Assembly: GCF_039536205.1 (NCBI RefSeq)
Contig: NZ_BAAAYL010000001.1
Location: forward strand, 3,472,001 to 3,536,000
DNA from: Streptomyces sannanensis
GTDB lineage: Bacteria; Actinomycetota; Actinomycetes; Streptomycetales; Streptomycetaceae
Reading direction: 5' to 3'
DNA: 64,000 bases
Shown: piece after piece, positions 49,029 through 57,123 of the stretch
How the letters are laid out: each line of letters begins with the position of its first letter
How positions within the stretch are numbered: position 1 is the first letter of the stretch
The notes under the pieces: generated by a model
Told to the model about the DNA's origin: nothing
The model's input: the letters and a program-made list of their open reading frames with translations, nothing else
The model's database searches: none
Program-made: the position numbers and the translations under genes

Positions 49029-50282
49029 ATGTATACGGAACAAGCTCTGCTGGAGACGCGCGCCGTGCGCGCGTCGCTGAGCCACCGGACCGAGGCGCTC
49101 GACCGGGTCAAGCAACTGCCGCTGCTCCCTGACGGTGAACACACGACGGCGGCGCTGCTCGCCGAGTACTTCGAGATCGACGCGGTGGTAATGCGCCGCG
49201 TCGTCCGCAAACATGCAGGGGAGCTCGGTGGCTACGGCTACCGGCAGCTCCAGGGCGAGGAGCTGAAGGAGTTCCTCGCGGTCAACATGCCGGAGCGGAA
49301 GGCGCTCGGGCGCGCGCTCGGAGTCCTCACGACCCGCTCAGCGCTGGTGCTGGCCATGCTTCTGTCGGGAAGCGAGGTTGCGCACCGCGTGCGGCTGCGA
49401 CTGCTGCAGTCGGTCGGAGCGCGCATGGATCGCGACGCTACGGGGCCGGTCCTGGTCCGGGCTGAGTTCCCCGTGACCGGTCAGCCCATCAGGGTTGTTC
49501 TGATCGGCAGTGATCCCTGGTTCGCCATTGTGGACGTCTACGGGGTTCTCGGAATCGAGAACCCCGGGGACGCCCGCAAGATCGTGGAACCGGAGGACAT
49601 CCAGACAGTCGAGCTGAATGTCGCGACCGTAGATTCAATCTACCGTGGCGTCGTTTCAGCAGGTCAAGCCGATTGTCGCCGCGACCCAAGCCGGCTCAAC
49701 GTGGTCAGCGAGGCAGGCCTCTACACGCTGATCATGCGGTCGCGAAAGCCTGCAGCGAAGCCGTTCCAGCGGTGGGTCACCGCCGAGCTGCTGCCGTCCA
49801 TCCGGCGCGGCGACACCGACCTCGATGCCCAGCAGGCCCGTATGGCCGAGACGCTTGCCGAGGCCATCGGGCAGCAGGTCCACGTTGTCGCCGACGCGGG
49901 TCAGGCCGTCGACAAGGACATCACCGTGATGTCCGACGGGACCGTCCACTGCCAGCACGGCGAGATGGACGTCTGCATCCCGGCCAAGGACGAGGACTGC
50001 GGGCCGCCGTTCGGCCCGTACTACCGCTGCCCGGAGATCGAGCGTCACGGCATCCGGGGCAGTCGGCCGCTTCGGCCCTGCGGGACCATCCGTTTCGTCG
50101 ATGTCGTACGGCGGCTCACGGACCCTGACGTTCCGGCACCCAGGAGGGTCCAGCCGGAGGCTGAAGTGGCCGACGTAGGCAGTATGTTCCTGTCGATCGG
50201 TGATGCCCATGTCAGGGGCTCCGCGCGACAGATCGCAGAGGTCCTGCGCGAAATGGGTGTAGTGATCAACCCGCGCCCGTAG
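49029..50282 (+). CDS. BRO-N (phage antirepressor-like) domain protein with a module shared with the nuclease gene
   Basis: 417 aa, ATG start with GGAGG upstream. Residues 1-130 match the N-terminal module of the split nuclease gene (28215 leftwards): ALLE, RAS, LLPDG, YFE, GEEL and AMLLSGSEVAHRVRLRLL. Residues 147-262 are a BRO-N domain: IRVVLIGSDPWFAIVDVYGVLG, VSEAGLYTLIMRSRKPAAKPFQRWVTAELLPSIRR. The C-terminal third has Cys309, 316, 324, 334 and 351, which might bind metal. No other phage genes flank it. Base composition is slightly less GC-rich than its neighbours. Likely DNA binding; real job unknown. Confidence 0.82.
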   Translation: MYTEQALLETRAVRASLSHRTEALDRVKQLPLLPDGEHTTAALLAEYFEIDAVVMRRVVRKHAGELGGYGYRQLQGEELKEFLAVNMPERKALGRALGVLTTRSALVLAMLLSGSEVAHRVRLRLLQSVGARMDRDATGPVLVRAEFPVTGQPIRVVLIGSDPWFAIVDVYGVLGIENPGDARKIVEPEDIQTVELNVATVDSIYRGVVSAGQADCRRDPSRLNVVSEAGLYTLIMRSRKPAAKPFQRWVTAELLPSIRRGDTDLDAQQARMAETLAEAIGQQVHVVADAGQAVDKDITVMSDGTVHCQHGEMDVCIPAKDEDCGPPFGPYYRCPEIERHGIRGSRPLRPCGTIRFVDVVRRLTDPDVPAPRRVQPEAEVADVGSMFLSIGDAHVRGSARQIAEVLREMGVVINPRP

Positions 50283-50300
50283 CGCCGAGGCAGAGAACGT

Positions 50301-50334
50301 CGTGGCCCGTAGGTGAAGTACGGGCCACGATGTT
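50301..50334 (+). terminator. terminator after the BRO-N gene
   Basis: 11-bp stem (50301-50311 with 50319-50329), then ATGTTTT; one of the few hairpins here with a T-rich tail. It also ends 38 bp before the convergent paaN stop. Confidence 0.8.
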
Positions 50335-50371
50335 TTCCCGGGTCACACCGAATGCCGCGACCCGCCCCTCG

Positions 50372-52075
50372 TCACGCCTCCCGGCGCACCTCGACCACTC
50401 GGAAGCGGTTCGAGACGAACGCGCCGTCGCACAGCGCGGCGTTCGCCGCCGGGTTGCCGCCGGAGCCGTGGAAGTCGGAGAACGCCGCTGTCTGGTTGAC
50501 GTAGACGCCGCCGGTGAGGTTCAGCGAGAGCTGAGCCGACTCTTCCAGGCAGACCTCCTCGAGCGCGCGCTCGGTCTCGGCCGACGTCGTGTACGCGCCG
50601 ACCGTCATCGCGCCCTTGTCGCGGACCGTGCGGCGCAGCAGCTCCACCGCGTCGCCGGTGGAGTCGACAGCGACGGCGAAGGACACCGGGCCGAAGCACT
50701 CGGACATGTACGCGGCCTCGTCGTCGGGCTTGCTGCCGTCGAGCTTGACGATGACGGGCGTACGGACCACCGCGTCCGGGAATTCGGGGTTGGCCACCTC
50801 GCGCGAGGCCAGGGCGACCTCGCCGAGACCTGCCGCCGCCTCCAGGCGGGCCTTGACGTCGGGGTTGACCAGCGCGCCCAGCAGGGCGTTGGCGCGGGCA
50901 TCGTCACCGAGGAGGCCGGCGACGGAGGCGGCGAGGTCGGAGACGACCTCGTCGTATGTCCTGGGGCCGGCGTCGGTGGTGATGCCGTCGCGGGGGATGA
51001 GCAGGTTCTGCGGGGTGGTGCACATCTGGCCGCTGTACAGGGACAGCGAGAAGGCCAGGTTGGACAGCATGCCCTTGTAGTCGCCGGTGGAGTCGATGAC
51101 GACCGTGTTGACGCCGGCCTTCTCCGTGTAGACCTGGGCCTGGCGGGCGTGCGTCTCCAGCCAGTCGCCGAAGGCGGTGGAGCCGGTGTAGTCGATGATC
51201 TTGATCTCGGGGTGTACCGCCAGGGTCTTGGCGATGCCCTCACCGGGGCGTTCGGCGGCCAGGGCGACCAGGTTCGGGTCGAAGCCCGCCTCGGCCAGGA
51301 CCTCGCGCGCGACCTTCACCGTCAGGGCCAGCGGCAGCACCGCGCGCGGGTGGGGCTTGACCAGGACGGGGTTGCCGGTGGCCAGCGAGGCGAAGAGGCC
51401 GGAGTAGCCGTTCCAGGTCGGGAACGTGTTGCAGCCGATCAGCAGCGCGATGCCGCGCGCGACGGGCGTGAAGGTCTTGCGCAGCTCGAGCGGGTCGCGC
51501 TTGCCCTGGGGCTTGGACCAGTCGGCGGTCTTCGGGGTGCGGGTCTGCTCTTCGTACGCGTATGCCACGGCCTCCAGGCCGCGGTCCTGGGCGTGCGGGC
51601 CGCCGGCCTGGAACGCCATCATGAAGGCCTGGCCGCTGGTGTGCATGACCGCGTGCGCGAACTCGTGCGTACGGGCGCTGATGCGGGCGAGGATCTCCAG
51701 GCAGACGAGGGCACGGGTCTCGGCCCCCGCCTCGCGCCACGCGGCCATGCCCGCGCGCATCGCGGGGAGCAGGACGTCGATGTCGGCGTGCGGGTACTCG
51801 ACGCCGAGCTCCGGGCCGAACGGGGAGACCTCGCCGCCCGTCCAGTCGTCGGTGCCGGGCTGGCCCAGGTCGAGGCGGCTGCCGAGCAGGGCGTCGAAGG
51901 CGGCCTTGCCGTCGGCGGCGCTGACGGTGCCGTTCTCCCCGTACGCCTTGGGGTGCTCGGGGTGAGGGGACCAGTAGTCGCGGGTGCGGATCGCTTCGAG
52001 GGCCCGGTCCAGCGTGGGCCGATGCTTCTCGGTGAGCTGCTGGGCGGTGAGGTCGGCGGCAAGATCGGCGGCCAT
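50372..52075 (-). CDS. paaN: phenylacetic acid degradation protein PaaN (aldehyde dehydrogenase family)
   Basis: 567 aa from the ATG at 52075 (GAGGAG upstream). PaaN starts (LTAQQLTEKHRPTLDRALEAIRTRDYWSPHPEHP). An aldehyde dehydrogenase domain follows: LIGCNTFPTWNGYSGLFASLATGNPVLVKPHP and DYTGSTAFGDWLE. A Cys in SLYSGQMCTTPQNLLIPRDG is the presumed nucleophile, with GGVYVNQTAAFSDFHGSGGNPAA following. Assigned to the ring-opened aldehyde step of phenylacetate breakdown. Divergent from paaH across an operator. Confidence 0.94.
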   Translation of the reverse strand: MAADLAADLTAQQLTEKHRPTLDRALEAIRTRDYWSPHPEHPKAYGENGTVSAADGKAAFDALLGSRLDLGQPGTDDWTGGEVSPFGPELGVEYPHADIDVLLPAMRAGMAAWREAGAETRALVCLEILARISARTHEFAHAVMHTSGQAFMMAFQAGGPHAQDRGLEAVAYAYEEQTRTPKTADWSKPQGKRDPLELRKTFTPVARGIALLIGCNTFPTWNGYSGLFASLATGNPVLVKPHPRAVLPLALTVKVAREVLAEAGFDPNLVALAAERPGEGIAKTLAVHPEIKIIDYTGSTAFGDWLETHARQAQVYTEKAGVNTVVIDSTGDYKGMLSNLAFSLSLYSGQMCTTPQNLLIPRDGITTDAGPRTYDEVVSDLAASVAGLLGDDARANALLGALVNPDVKARLEAAAGLGEVALASREVANPEFPDAVVRTPVIVKLDGSKPDDEAAYMSECFGPVSFAVAVDSTGDAVELLRRTVRDKGAMTVGAYTTSAETERALEEVCLEESAQLSLNLTGGVYVNQTAAFSDFHGSGGNPAANAALCDGAFVSNRFRVVEVRREA

Positions 52076-52122
52076 GGCGGACCAACTCCTCAGTGAGCTG
52101 GGCAAGGACAGGCGGACAGAGT

Positions 52123-52143
52123 TAGAGTAACCGAACGATCGGT
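52123..52143. promoter_or_regulatory. TetR-type operator (PaaR site) between paaN and paaH
   Basis: Core ACCGAACGATCGGT at 52130-52143. A TAGAGT hexamer (52123-52128) touches its left edge and could be the paaH -10, so binding would block both divergent promoters. Confidence 0.75.
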
Positions 52144-52167
52144 CGGGACAAGGGGATCCGCAGAACC

Positions 52168-52176
52168 TGTGGACAA
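52168..52176 (-). promoter_or_regulatory. DnaA box
   Basis: Perfect TGTGGACAA, 24 bp before the paaH start and 25 bp from the operator. Confidence 0.65.
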
Positions 52177-52199
52177 CCGAGTAGGGGAGGATCACTGCC

Positions 52200-53723
52200 A
52201 TGACCGTCATCGATGCCATCGAGCAGAGCCGCACCGTCGCCGTCGTCGGCACCGGCACCATGGGCCAGGGCATCGCCCAGATCGCCCTCGTCGCCGGTCA
52301 CCCCGTACGACTTCACGACGCCGTCCCCGGCCGTACGCAGCAGGCCGCGGAGGCCATCGTGGCCCGCCTCGACCGGCTGGTCGAGAAGGGCAGGCTCGAC
52401 GGTGCCGATCGTGACGCCGCCGCCGCGCGGCTGCACCCGGCCGCGGACCTCGCCGAGCTCGCGGACTCGGCGCTCGTCGTCGAGGCGATTCTGGAGCAGC
52501 TCCAGGTCAAGCAGGAGCTGTTCACCGCTCTTGAGAAGATCGTCTCCGACGACTGTCTGCTCGCCACCAACACCTCCTCGCTCTCGGTGACGGCCATCGC
52601 GGGCGCCCTGCGGGTCCCCGGCCGCTTCGTGGGACTGCACTTCTTCAACCCCGCACCCCTGCTCCCGCTCGTCGAGGTGGTCAGCGGCTTCGCCACCGAC
52701 GAGGCGGCGGCCGCGCGCGCGTACGCGACGGCGGCGGCCTGGGGCAAGACTCCGGTGCGCTGCGCCGACACCCCCGGTTTCATCGTGAACCGGATAGCCA
52801 GGCCCTTCTACGCGGAAGCCTTCGCGGTGCACGAGGAGCGGGGCGCGGACCCCGCCACCATCGACGCGGTGCTGCGCGAGTGCGGCGGCTTCAGGATGGG
52901 GCCCTTCGAGCTGACCGACCTGATCGGGCACGACGTCAACGAAGCGGTGACGCATTCGGTGTGGGAGGCCCTCTTCCGGTCCCCGAAGTTCCTGCCCTCC
53001 CTCCCTCAGCACAAGCTGGTCGAGGCGGGGCTGCTCGGCCGTAAGTCGGGACGCGGCTGGTACGACTACGCGGACGGCGCGGTACGCCCCGAGCCGCACA
53101 CCGCCGCTCCTGCCGCCCCTCCGGAGTATGTGATCGCCGAGGGCGAGCTGGGCGCCGCGGCCGGGCTGCTTCCGCTGCTCCGCGAGGCCGGCATCACGGT
53201 GCGGCAGGAGGACGAGGACAAGGGGACGCGGCTGGTGCTGCCCGGCGGCGGCCAGCTGGCGCTCGCCGACGGCCAGACCTCCGTCGAGTTCCGTGATGTC
53301 GTCTACTTCGACCTCGCGCTCGACTACCGGGCCGCGACGCGTATCGCCCTCTCCGCCTCTCCGGACACGTCGGAGCGCACGGTGGAGGAGGCCATCGGGC
53401 TCTTCCAGGCCCTGGGCAAGCAGGTCAGCGTCATCGGGGACGTGCCCGGCATGATCGTCGCCCGTACCGTGGCGATGCTCATCGATCTCGCGGCCGATGC
53501 CGTCGAGAAGGGCGTGGCGACCGAGGACGACATCGACACGGCGATGCGGCTCGGCGTCAACTACCCGGTGGGGCCGGTCGAGTGGAGCCGTCGCCTGCCC
53601 CGGGGCTGGGCCCATGGCCTGCTGCAAGAGCTGCACGAGCGCTGTCCGGCCGGGCGCTATGCCCCGTCTCTCGCCCTCTACAAGAGGGCGTTCGCCGACG
53701 ACGGGACGGAGGCGGCCCGATGA
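52200..53723 (+). CDS. paaH: 3-hydroxyacyl-CoA dehydrogenase PaaH
   Basis: 507 aa, ATG start with GGGAGG upstream. The NAD-binding Rossmann motif VAVVGTGTMGQGIAQIA is at about 13-29, then NTSSLSVTAIA, PGRFVGLHFFNPAPLLPLVEVV and DTPGFIVNRIARPFYAEAF. A second 3HCDH domain repeat is at the C-terminus (GDVPGMIVARTVAMLIDLAADAV and LGVNYPVGPVEW). It oxidises the 3-hydroxyadipyl-CoA intermediate. Translationally coupled to the TetR gene by a 4-bp overlap. Confidence 0.93.
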   Translation: MTVIDAIEQSRTVAVVGTGTMGQGIAQIALVAGHPVRLHDAVPGRTQQAAEAIVARLDRLVEKGRLDGADRDAAAARLHPAADLAELADSALVVEAILEQLQVKQELFTALEKIVSDDCLLATNTSSLSVTAIAGALRVPGRFVGLHFFNPAPLLPLVEVVSGFATDEAAAARAYATAAAWGKTPVRCADTPGFIVNRIARPFYAEAFAVHEERGADPATIDAVLRECGGFRMGPFELTDLIGHDVNEAVTHSVWEALFRSPKFLPSLPQHKLVEAGLLGRKSGRGWYDYADGAVRPEPHTAAPAAPPEYVIAEGELGAAAGLLPLLREAGITVRQEDEDKGTRLVLPGGGQLALADGQTSVEFRDVVYFDLALDYRAATRIALSASPDTSERTVEEAIGLFQALGKQVSVIGDVPGMIVARTVAMLIDLAADAVEKGVATEDDIDTAMRLGVNYPVGPVEWSRRLPRGWAHGLLQELHERCPAGRYAPSLALYKRAFADDGTEAAR

Positions 53724-54307
53724 CCGCGGCCCGGCGGGACACCTACACCCCTGAGACCTTGCTGGCCGTCGCCGTGCAGGTTTTCAACGAGCGCGGATAC
53801 GACGGAACGTCCATGGAGCACCTCTCCAGGGCGGCCGGCATCTCCAAGTCCTCGATCTACCACCATGTGGCCGGCAAGGAGGAGCTGCTGCACCGCGCGG
53901 TCGCCCGTGCGCTGGACGGGCTCTTCGGCATCCTCGAGGAGCCGGGGGCCGTGAACGGCCGCCCGATCGAGCAGGTGGAGTATGTCACTCGCCGGACGGT
54001 CGAGGTACTGGTGTCCGAGCTGCCGTACGTCACGCTGCTGCTGCGTGTACGCGGCAACACGAGGACCGAGCGCTGGGCGATGGAGCGCCGCCGCGAGTTC
54101 GACCAGCGGGTCTCCGATCTGCTGAAGGCGGCGGCCGCGGACGGTGACATCCGCTCGGACGTGGACATACGCCTGGCGACACGACTGCTCTTCGGCATGG
54201 TCAACTCCCTGGTGGAGTGGTACCGGCCGCATGCGGGCGGCGGCGCGGACCAGGACCAGCTGGCGGAGGCGGTCGTCCGCATGGCCTTCGAAGGCCTGCG
54301 TACGTAG
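53720..54307 (+). CDS. TetR-family regulator (PaaR-like)
   Basis: 195 aa, ATG overlapping the paaH stop by 4 bp. TetR HTH at about 9-55: ETLLAVAVQVFNERGYDGTSMEHLSRAAGISKSSIYHHVAGKEELL. A ligand domain (helical, about 60-190) follows. The operon position behind paaH and three shared palindromes at paa and dehydrogenase promoters make it the likely repressor, probably released by phenylacetyl-CoA as in known PaaR (inference). Stop codon abuts that of the convergent Lrp-type gene. Confidence 0.85.
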   Translation: MTAARRDTYTPETLLAVAVQVFNERGYDGTSMEHLSRAAGISKSSIYHHVAGKEELLHRAVARALDGLFGILEEPGAVNGRPIEQVEYVTRRTVEVLVSELPYVTLLLRVRGNTRTERWAMERRREFDQRVSDLLKAAAADGDIRSDVDIRLATRLLFGMVNSLVEWYRPHAGGGADQDQLAEAVVRMAFEGLRT

Positions 54308-54799
54308 TCACTCCTCGCGCAGCAGGTCTGTCTCCTCGAAGACGAGCAGGGTGCGCGTGCTGAGCACTTCGGGTATCGACTGGAGCCGGGTCAGGACCAG
54401 CTCGCGCAATGCCCTGTTGTCGGGGGTGTGCACGAGCAGAAGTACGTCGAAGTCGCCGCTGACCAGGGCGATGTGGGCGGCTCCCGGCAGAGCCCGGAGC
54501 TTTTCGCGGACGGTGCGCCAGGAGTTTTGAACGATCTTGAGCGTGATGTACGCGGACGCGCCCTGCCCGGCGCGCTCGTGGTTCACGCGGGCGCTGAAGC
54601 CGCGGATCACGCCGTCGTCGACGAGCCGGTTGATACGCGCGTAGGCGTTCGCGCGCGACACATGGACGCGTTCCGCGACGGAGCGGATGGACGCGCGCCC
54701 GTCCGTCTGCAGGATGCGCAGGATGTCGCGGTCGATGGCGTCCAGCGGGCGCGGCCCCTGGGCAGGGATCGAGCCGTTTGCCGTTTGTTCAGCTGTCAT
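54308..54799 (-). CDS. Lrp/AsnC-family regulator
   Basis: 163 aa, ATG start. The N-terminal HTH (LDAIDRDILRILQTDGRASIRSVAERVHVSRANAYARINRLVDDGVIRGF, about 19-68) is followed by an AsnC ligand domain with GDFDVLLLVHTPDNRALRELVLTRLQSIPEVLSTRTLLVFEE. Divergent from the 2-oxoacid dehydrogenase operon, so it likely controls it, as BkdR does in other Streptomyces. Symbol withheld because the effector is not shown. Confidence 0.9.
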   Translation of the reverse strand: MTAEQTANGSIPAQGPRPLDAIDRDILRILQTDGRASIRSVAERVHVSRANAYARINRLVDDGVIRGFSARVNHERAGQGASAYITLKIVQNSWRTVREKLRALPGAAHIALVSGDFDVLLLVHTPDNRALRELVLTRLQSIPEVLSTRTLLVFEETDLLREE

Positions 54800-54844
54800 G
54801 CGCCCCCGCCTTTCCGTCATGGACGACCTGCGTCTATCCCAGGC

Positions 54845-54866
54845 TGTGGAGAACCGTTTGTCCACA
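54845..54866. promoter_or_regulatory. inverted DnaA box pair before the dehydrogenase operon
   Basis: TGTGGAGAA (54845-54853, one mismatch) and perfect TTGTCCACA (54858-54866) face each other with 4 bp between. Confidence 0.65.
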
Positions 54867-54900
54867 GGCTGGAGGCGCCTGTAGCCAAATTGCGTCCACG

Positions 54901-54914
54901 ACCGAACAATCGGT
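54901..54914. promoter_or_regulatory. TetR-type operator (PaaR-like) before the E1 alpha gene
   Basis: ACCGAACAATCGGT, one base from the ACCGNNCGNNCGGT core, 57 bp upstream of the E1 alpha start and close to the Lrp divergent promoter. Confidence 0.65.
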
Positions 54915-54970
54915 AGGTGAGGCGCGCCACATTCGCGCCGCCGTGCCCGCTCCCACGAGGAGGTGCTCTC

Positions 54971-56104
54971 ATGACGGTCCAAGAGCTGCCTGGTGCCGCC
55001 TACCGGCCCACGCCGCCCCCCGAGTGGAGGCCCCGCACCGACCCCGCACCGCTGCTCCCGGACCCCGAGCCATACCGCGTGCTCGGCACCAAGGCCGCCG
55101 GAGGTCTCGACCCCGCCCTGATGCGACGGCTGTACGCCGAGCTGGTGCGCGGTCGGCGGTACAACGCGCAGGCCACGGCCCTGACCAAGCAGGGCAGGCT
55201 CGCGGTCTACCCCTCGACCACCGGCCAGGAGGCGTGCGAGGTCGCGGCCGCTCTGGTGCTCGAGGAGCGGGACTGGCTGTTCCCCAGTTACCGCGACACC
55301 CTGGCGGCCGTGGCGCGCGGCCTCGACCCGGTGCAGGCACTGACGTTGCTGCGCGGTGACTGGCACACCGGGTATGACCCGCACGAGCACCGCATAGCCC
55401 CGCTGTGCACCCCGCTGGCCACTCAGCTGCCCCATGCCGTGGGTCTCGCGCACGCCGCCCGGCTCAAGGGCGACGACGTGGTCGCGCTCGCCATGGTCGG
55501 CGACGGCGGCACCAGCGAGGGCGACTTCCACGAGGCGCTGAACTTCGCCGCGGTATGGCAGGCACCGGTCGTCTTCCTGGTGCAGAACAACGGCTTCGCG
55601 ATCTCCGTGCCGCTGGCGAAGCAGACCGCGGCGCCCTCGCTGGCCCACAAGGCGGTGGGATACGGCATGCCGGGTCGGCTGGTCGACGGCAATGACGTGG
55701 CGGCCATGCACGAGGTGCTCACCGAGGCCGTGGCCCGCGCCCGGCGCGGCGGCGGCCCCACGCTGGTCGAGGCCGTGACGTACCGCATCGATGCGCACAC
55801 CAACGCCGACGACGCGACGCGTTACCGCGGTGAGGCCGAGGTCGAGACCTGGCGTGCGCACGACCCGATCGTCCTGCTGGAGCGGGAGCTGACGGAACGA
55901 GGGATCCTCGACGAGGACGGCATCCGAGCGGCGGCGGAGGCCGCCGAGTCGATGGCCGCTGCCCTGCGCGAGCGGATGAACGCCGACCCGGTGCTCGACC
56001 CGATGGACCTCTTCACGCATGTCTACGCGGAGCAGACCTCGCAACTGAGGGAACAGGCCGCACAGTTGCGTGCCGAGCTGGAAGCCGAGGGAGAGGCACG
56101 ATGA
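54971..56104 (+). CDS. 2-oxoacid dehydrogenase E1 alpha subunit (branched-chain type)
   Basis: 377 aa from the ATG at 54971 (AGGAGGTGC upstream); an earlier in-frame GTG overlaps the operator zone. TPP-binding motif GDGGTSEGDFHEALNFAAVWQAPVVFLVQNNGF and the phosphorylation-loop-like YRGEAEVETW. The enzyme decarboxylates a 2-oxoacid (pyruvate or branched-chain) and passes the acyl group to E2. Overlaps the E1 beta gene by 4 bp. The C-terminal ~40 residues form a charged helix. Confidence 0.93.
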   Translation: MTVQELPGAAYRPTPPPEWRPRTDPAPLLPDPEPYRVLGTKAAGGLDPALMRRLYAELVRGRRYNAQATALTKQGRLAVYPSTTGQEACEVAAALVLEERDWLFPSYRDTLAAVARGLDPVQALTLLRGDWHTGYDPHEHRIAPLCTPLATQLPHAVGLAHAARLKGDDVVALAMVGDGGTSEGDFHEALNFAAVWQAPVVFLVQNNGFAISVPLAKQTAAPSLAHKAVGYGMPGRLVDGNDVAAMHEVLTEAVARARRGGGPTLVEAVTYRIDAHTNADDATRYRGEAEVETWRAHDPIVLLERELTERGILDEDGIRAAAEAAESMAAALRERMNADPVLDPMDLFTHVYAEQTSQLREQAAQLRAELEAEGEAR

Positions 56105-57123
56105 GCACGCTCGCAGTGAAGCCGGCCGGTCGGGCCAAGCCGGCCACCATGGCGCAGGCGCTGCAGCGCGCCATGCGTGACGCCATGGCGGAGGACCCGA
56201 GCGTCCATGTGATGGGTGAGGACGTCGGCACCCTCGGCGGTGTCTTCCGGATCACCGACGGGCTCGCCAAGGAGTTCGGTGAGGACCGGTGCATGGACAC
56301 CCCGCTCGCCGAGGCGGGCATTCTCGGCACGGCCGTCGGCATGGCGATGTACGGACTGCGTCCCGTCGTCGAGATGCAGTTCGACGCCTTCGCGTACCCC
56401 GCGTTCGAGCAGCTGATCAGCCATGTGGCGCGGATGCGGAACCGCACCCGGGGCGCCATGCCGCTGCCGATCACCATTCGGGTGCCGTACGGCGGCGGAA
56501 TCGGTGGTGTCGAGCACCACTGCGACTCCTCCGAGGCGTACTACATGGCGACTCCGGGGCTCCATGTCGTCACGCCCGCCACCGTCGAAGACGCCTACGG
56601 GCTGCTGCGCGCCTCGATCGCCTCCGACGATCCGGTGGTCTTCCTGGAGCCGAAGCGGCTGTACTGGGCCAAGGCCGACTGGTCGCCGGAGGCTCCGGCC
56701 GCCGTCGAGCCGATCGGGAGTGCGGTGGTGCGGCGCACCGGCCGCAGCGCCACGCTCATCACCTACGGACCGTCCGTGCCGGTGTGTCTGGAGGCCGCTG
56801 AGGCCGCACAGGCCGAGGGCTGGGACCTGGAAGTCGTCGATCTGCGGTCCCTGGTGCCCTTCGACGACGAGACGGTGTGCGCCTCGGTGCGGCGCACCGG
56901 CCGCGCGGTCGTCGTGCATGAGTCGAACGGCTTCGGCGGTCCCGGCGGCGAGATAGCGGCCCGGATCACCGAGCGGTGCTTCCACCATCTGGAGGCGCCG
57001 GTGTTGAGGGTCGCCGGGTTCGACATCCCGTATCCGCCGCCGATGCTGGAGCGGCACCATCTGCCGGGCGTGGACCGGGTGCTGGACGCGGTCGCCCGGC
57101 TCCAGTGGGAGACGGAGAACTGA
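56101..57123 (+). CDS. 2-oxoacid dehydrogenase E1 beta subunit
   Basis: 340 aa, ATG start. Transketolase pyrimidine domain: ALQRAMRDAMAEDPSVHVMGEDVGTLGGVFRITDGL, DTPLAEAGILGTAVGMAMYGLRPVVEMQFDAF. The C-terminal domain has VVVHESNGFGGPGGEIAARITE. Pairs with E1 alpha. Overlaps the E2 gene by one base (TGATG). Confidence 0.94.
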   Translation: MSTLAVKPAGRAKPATMAQALQRAMRDAMAEDPSVHVMGEDVGTLGGVFRITDGLAKEFGEDRCMDTPLAEAGILGTAVGMAMYGLRPVVEMQFDAFAYPAFEQLISHVARMRNRTRGAMPLPITIRVPYGGGIGGVEHHCDSSEAYYMATPGLHVVTPATVEDAYGLLRASIASDDPVVFLEPKRLYWAKADWSPEAPAAVEPIGSAVVRRTGRSATLITYGPSVPVCLEAAEAAQAEGWDLEVVDLRSLVPFDDETVCASVRRTGRAVVVHESNGFGGPGGEIAARITERCFHHLEAPVLRVAGFDIPYPPPMLERHHLPGVDRVLDAVARLQWETEN

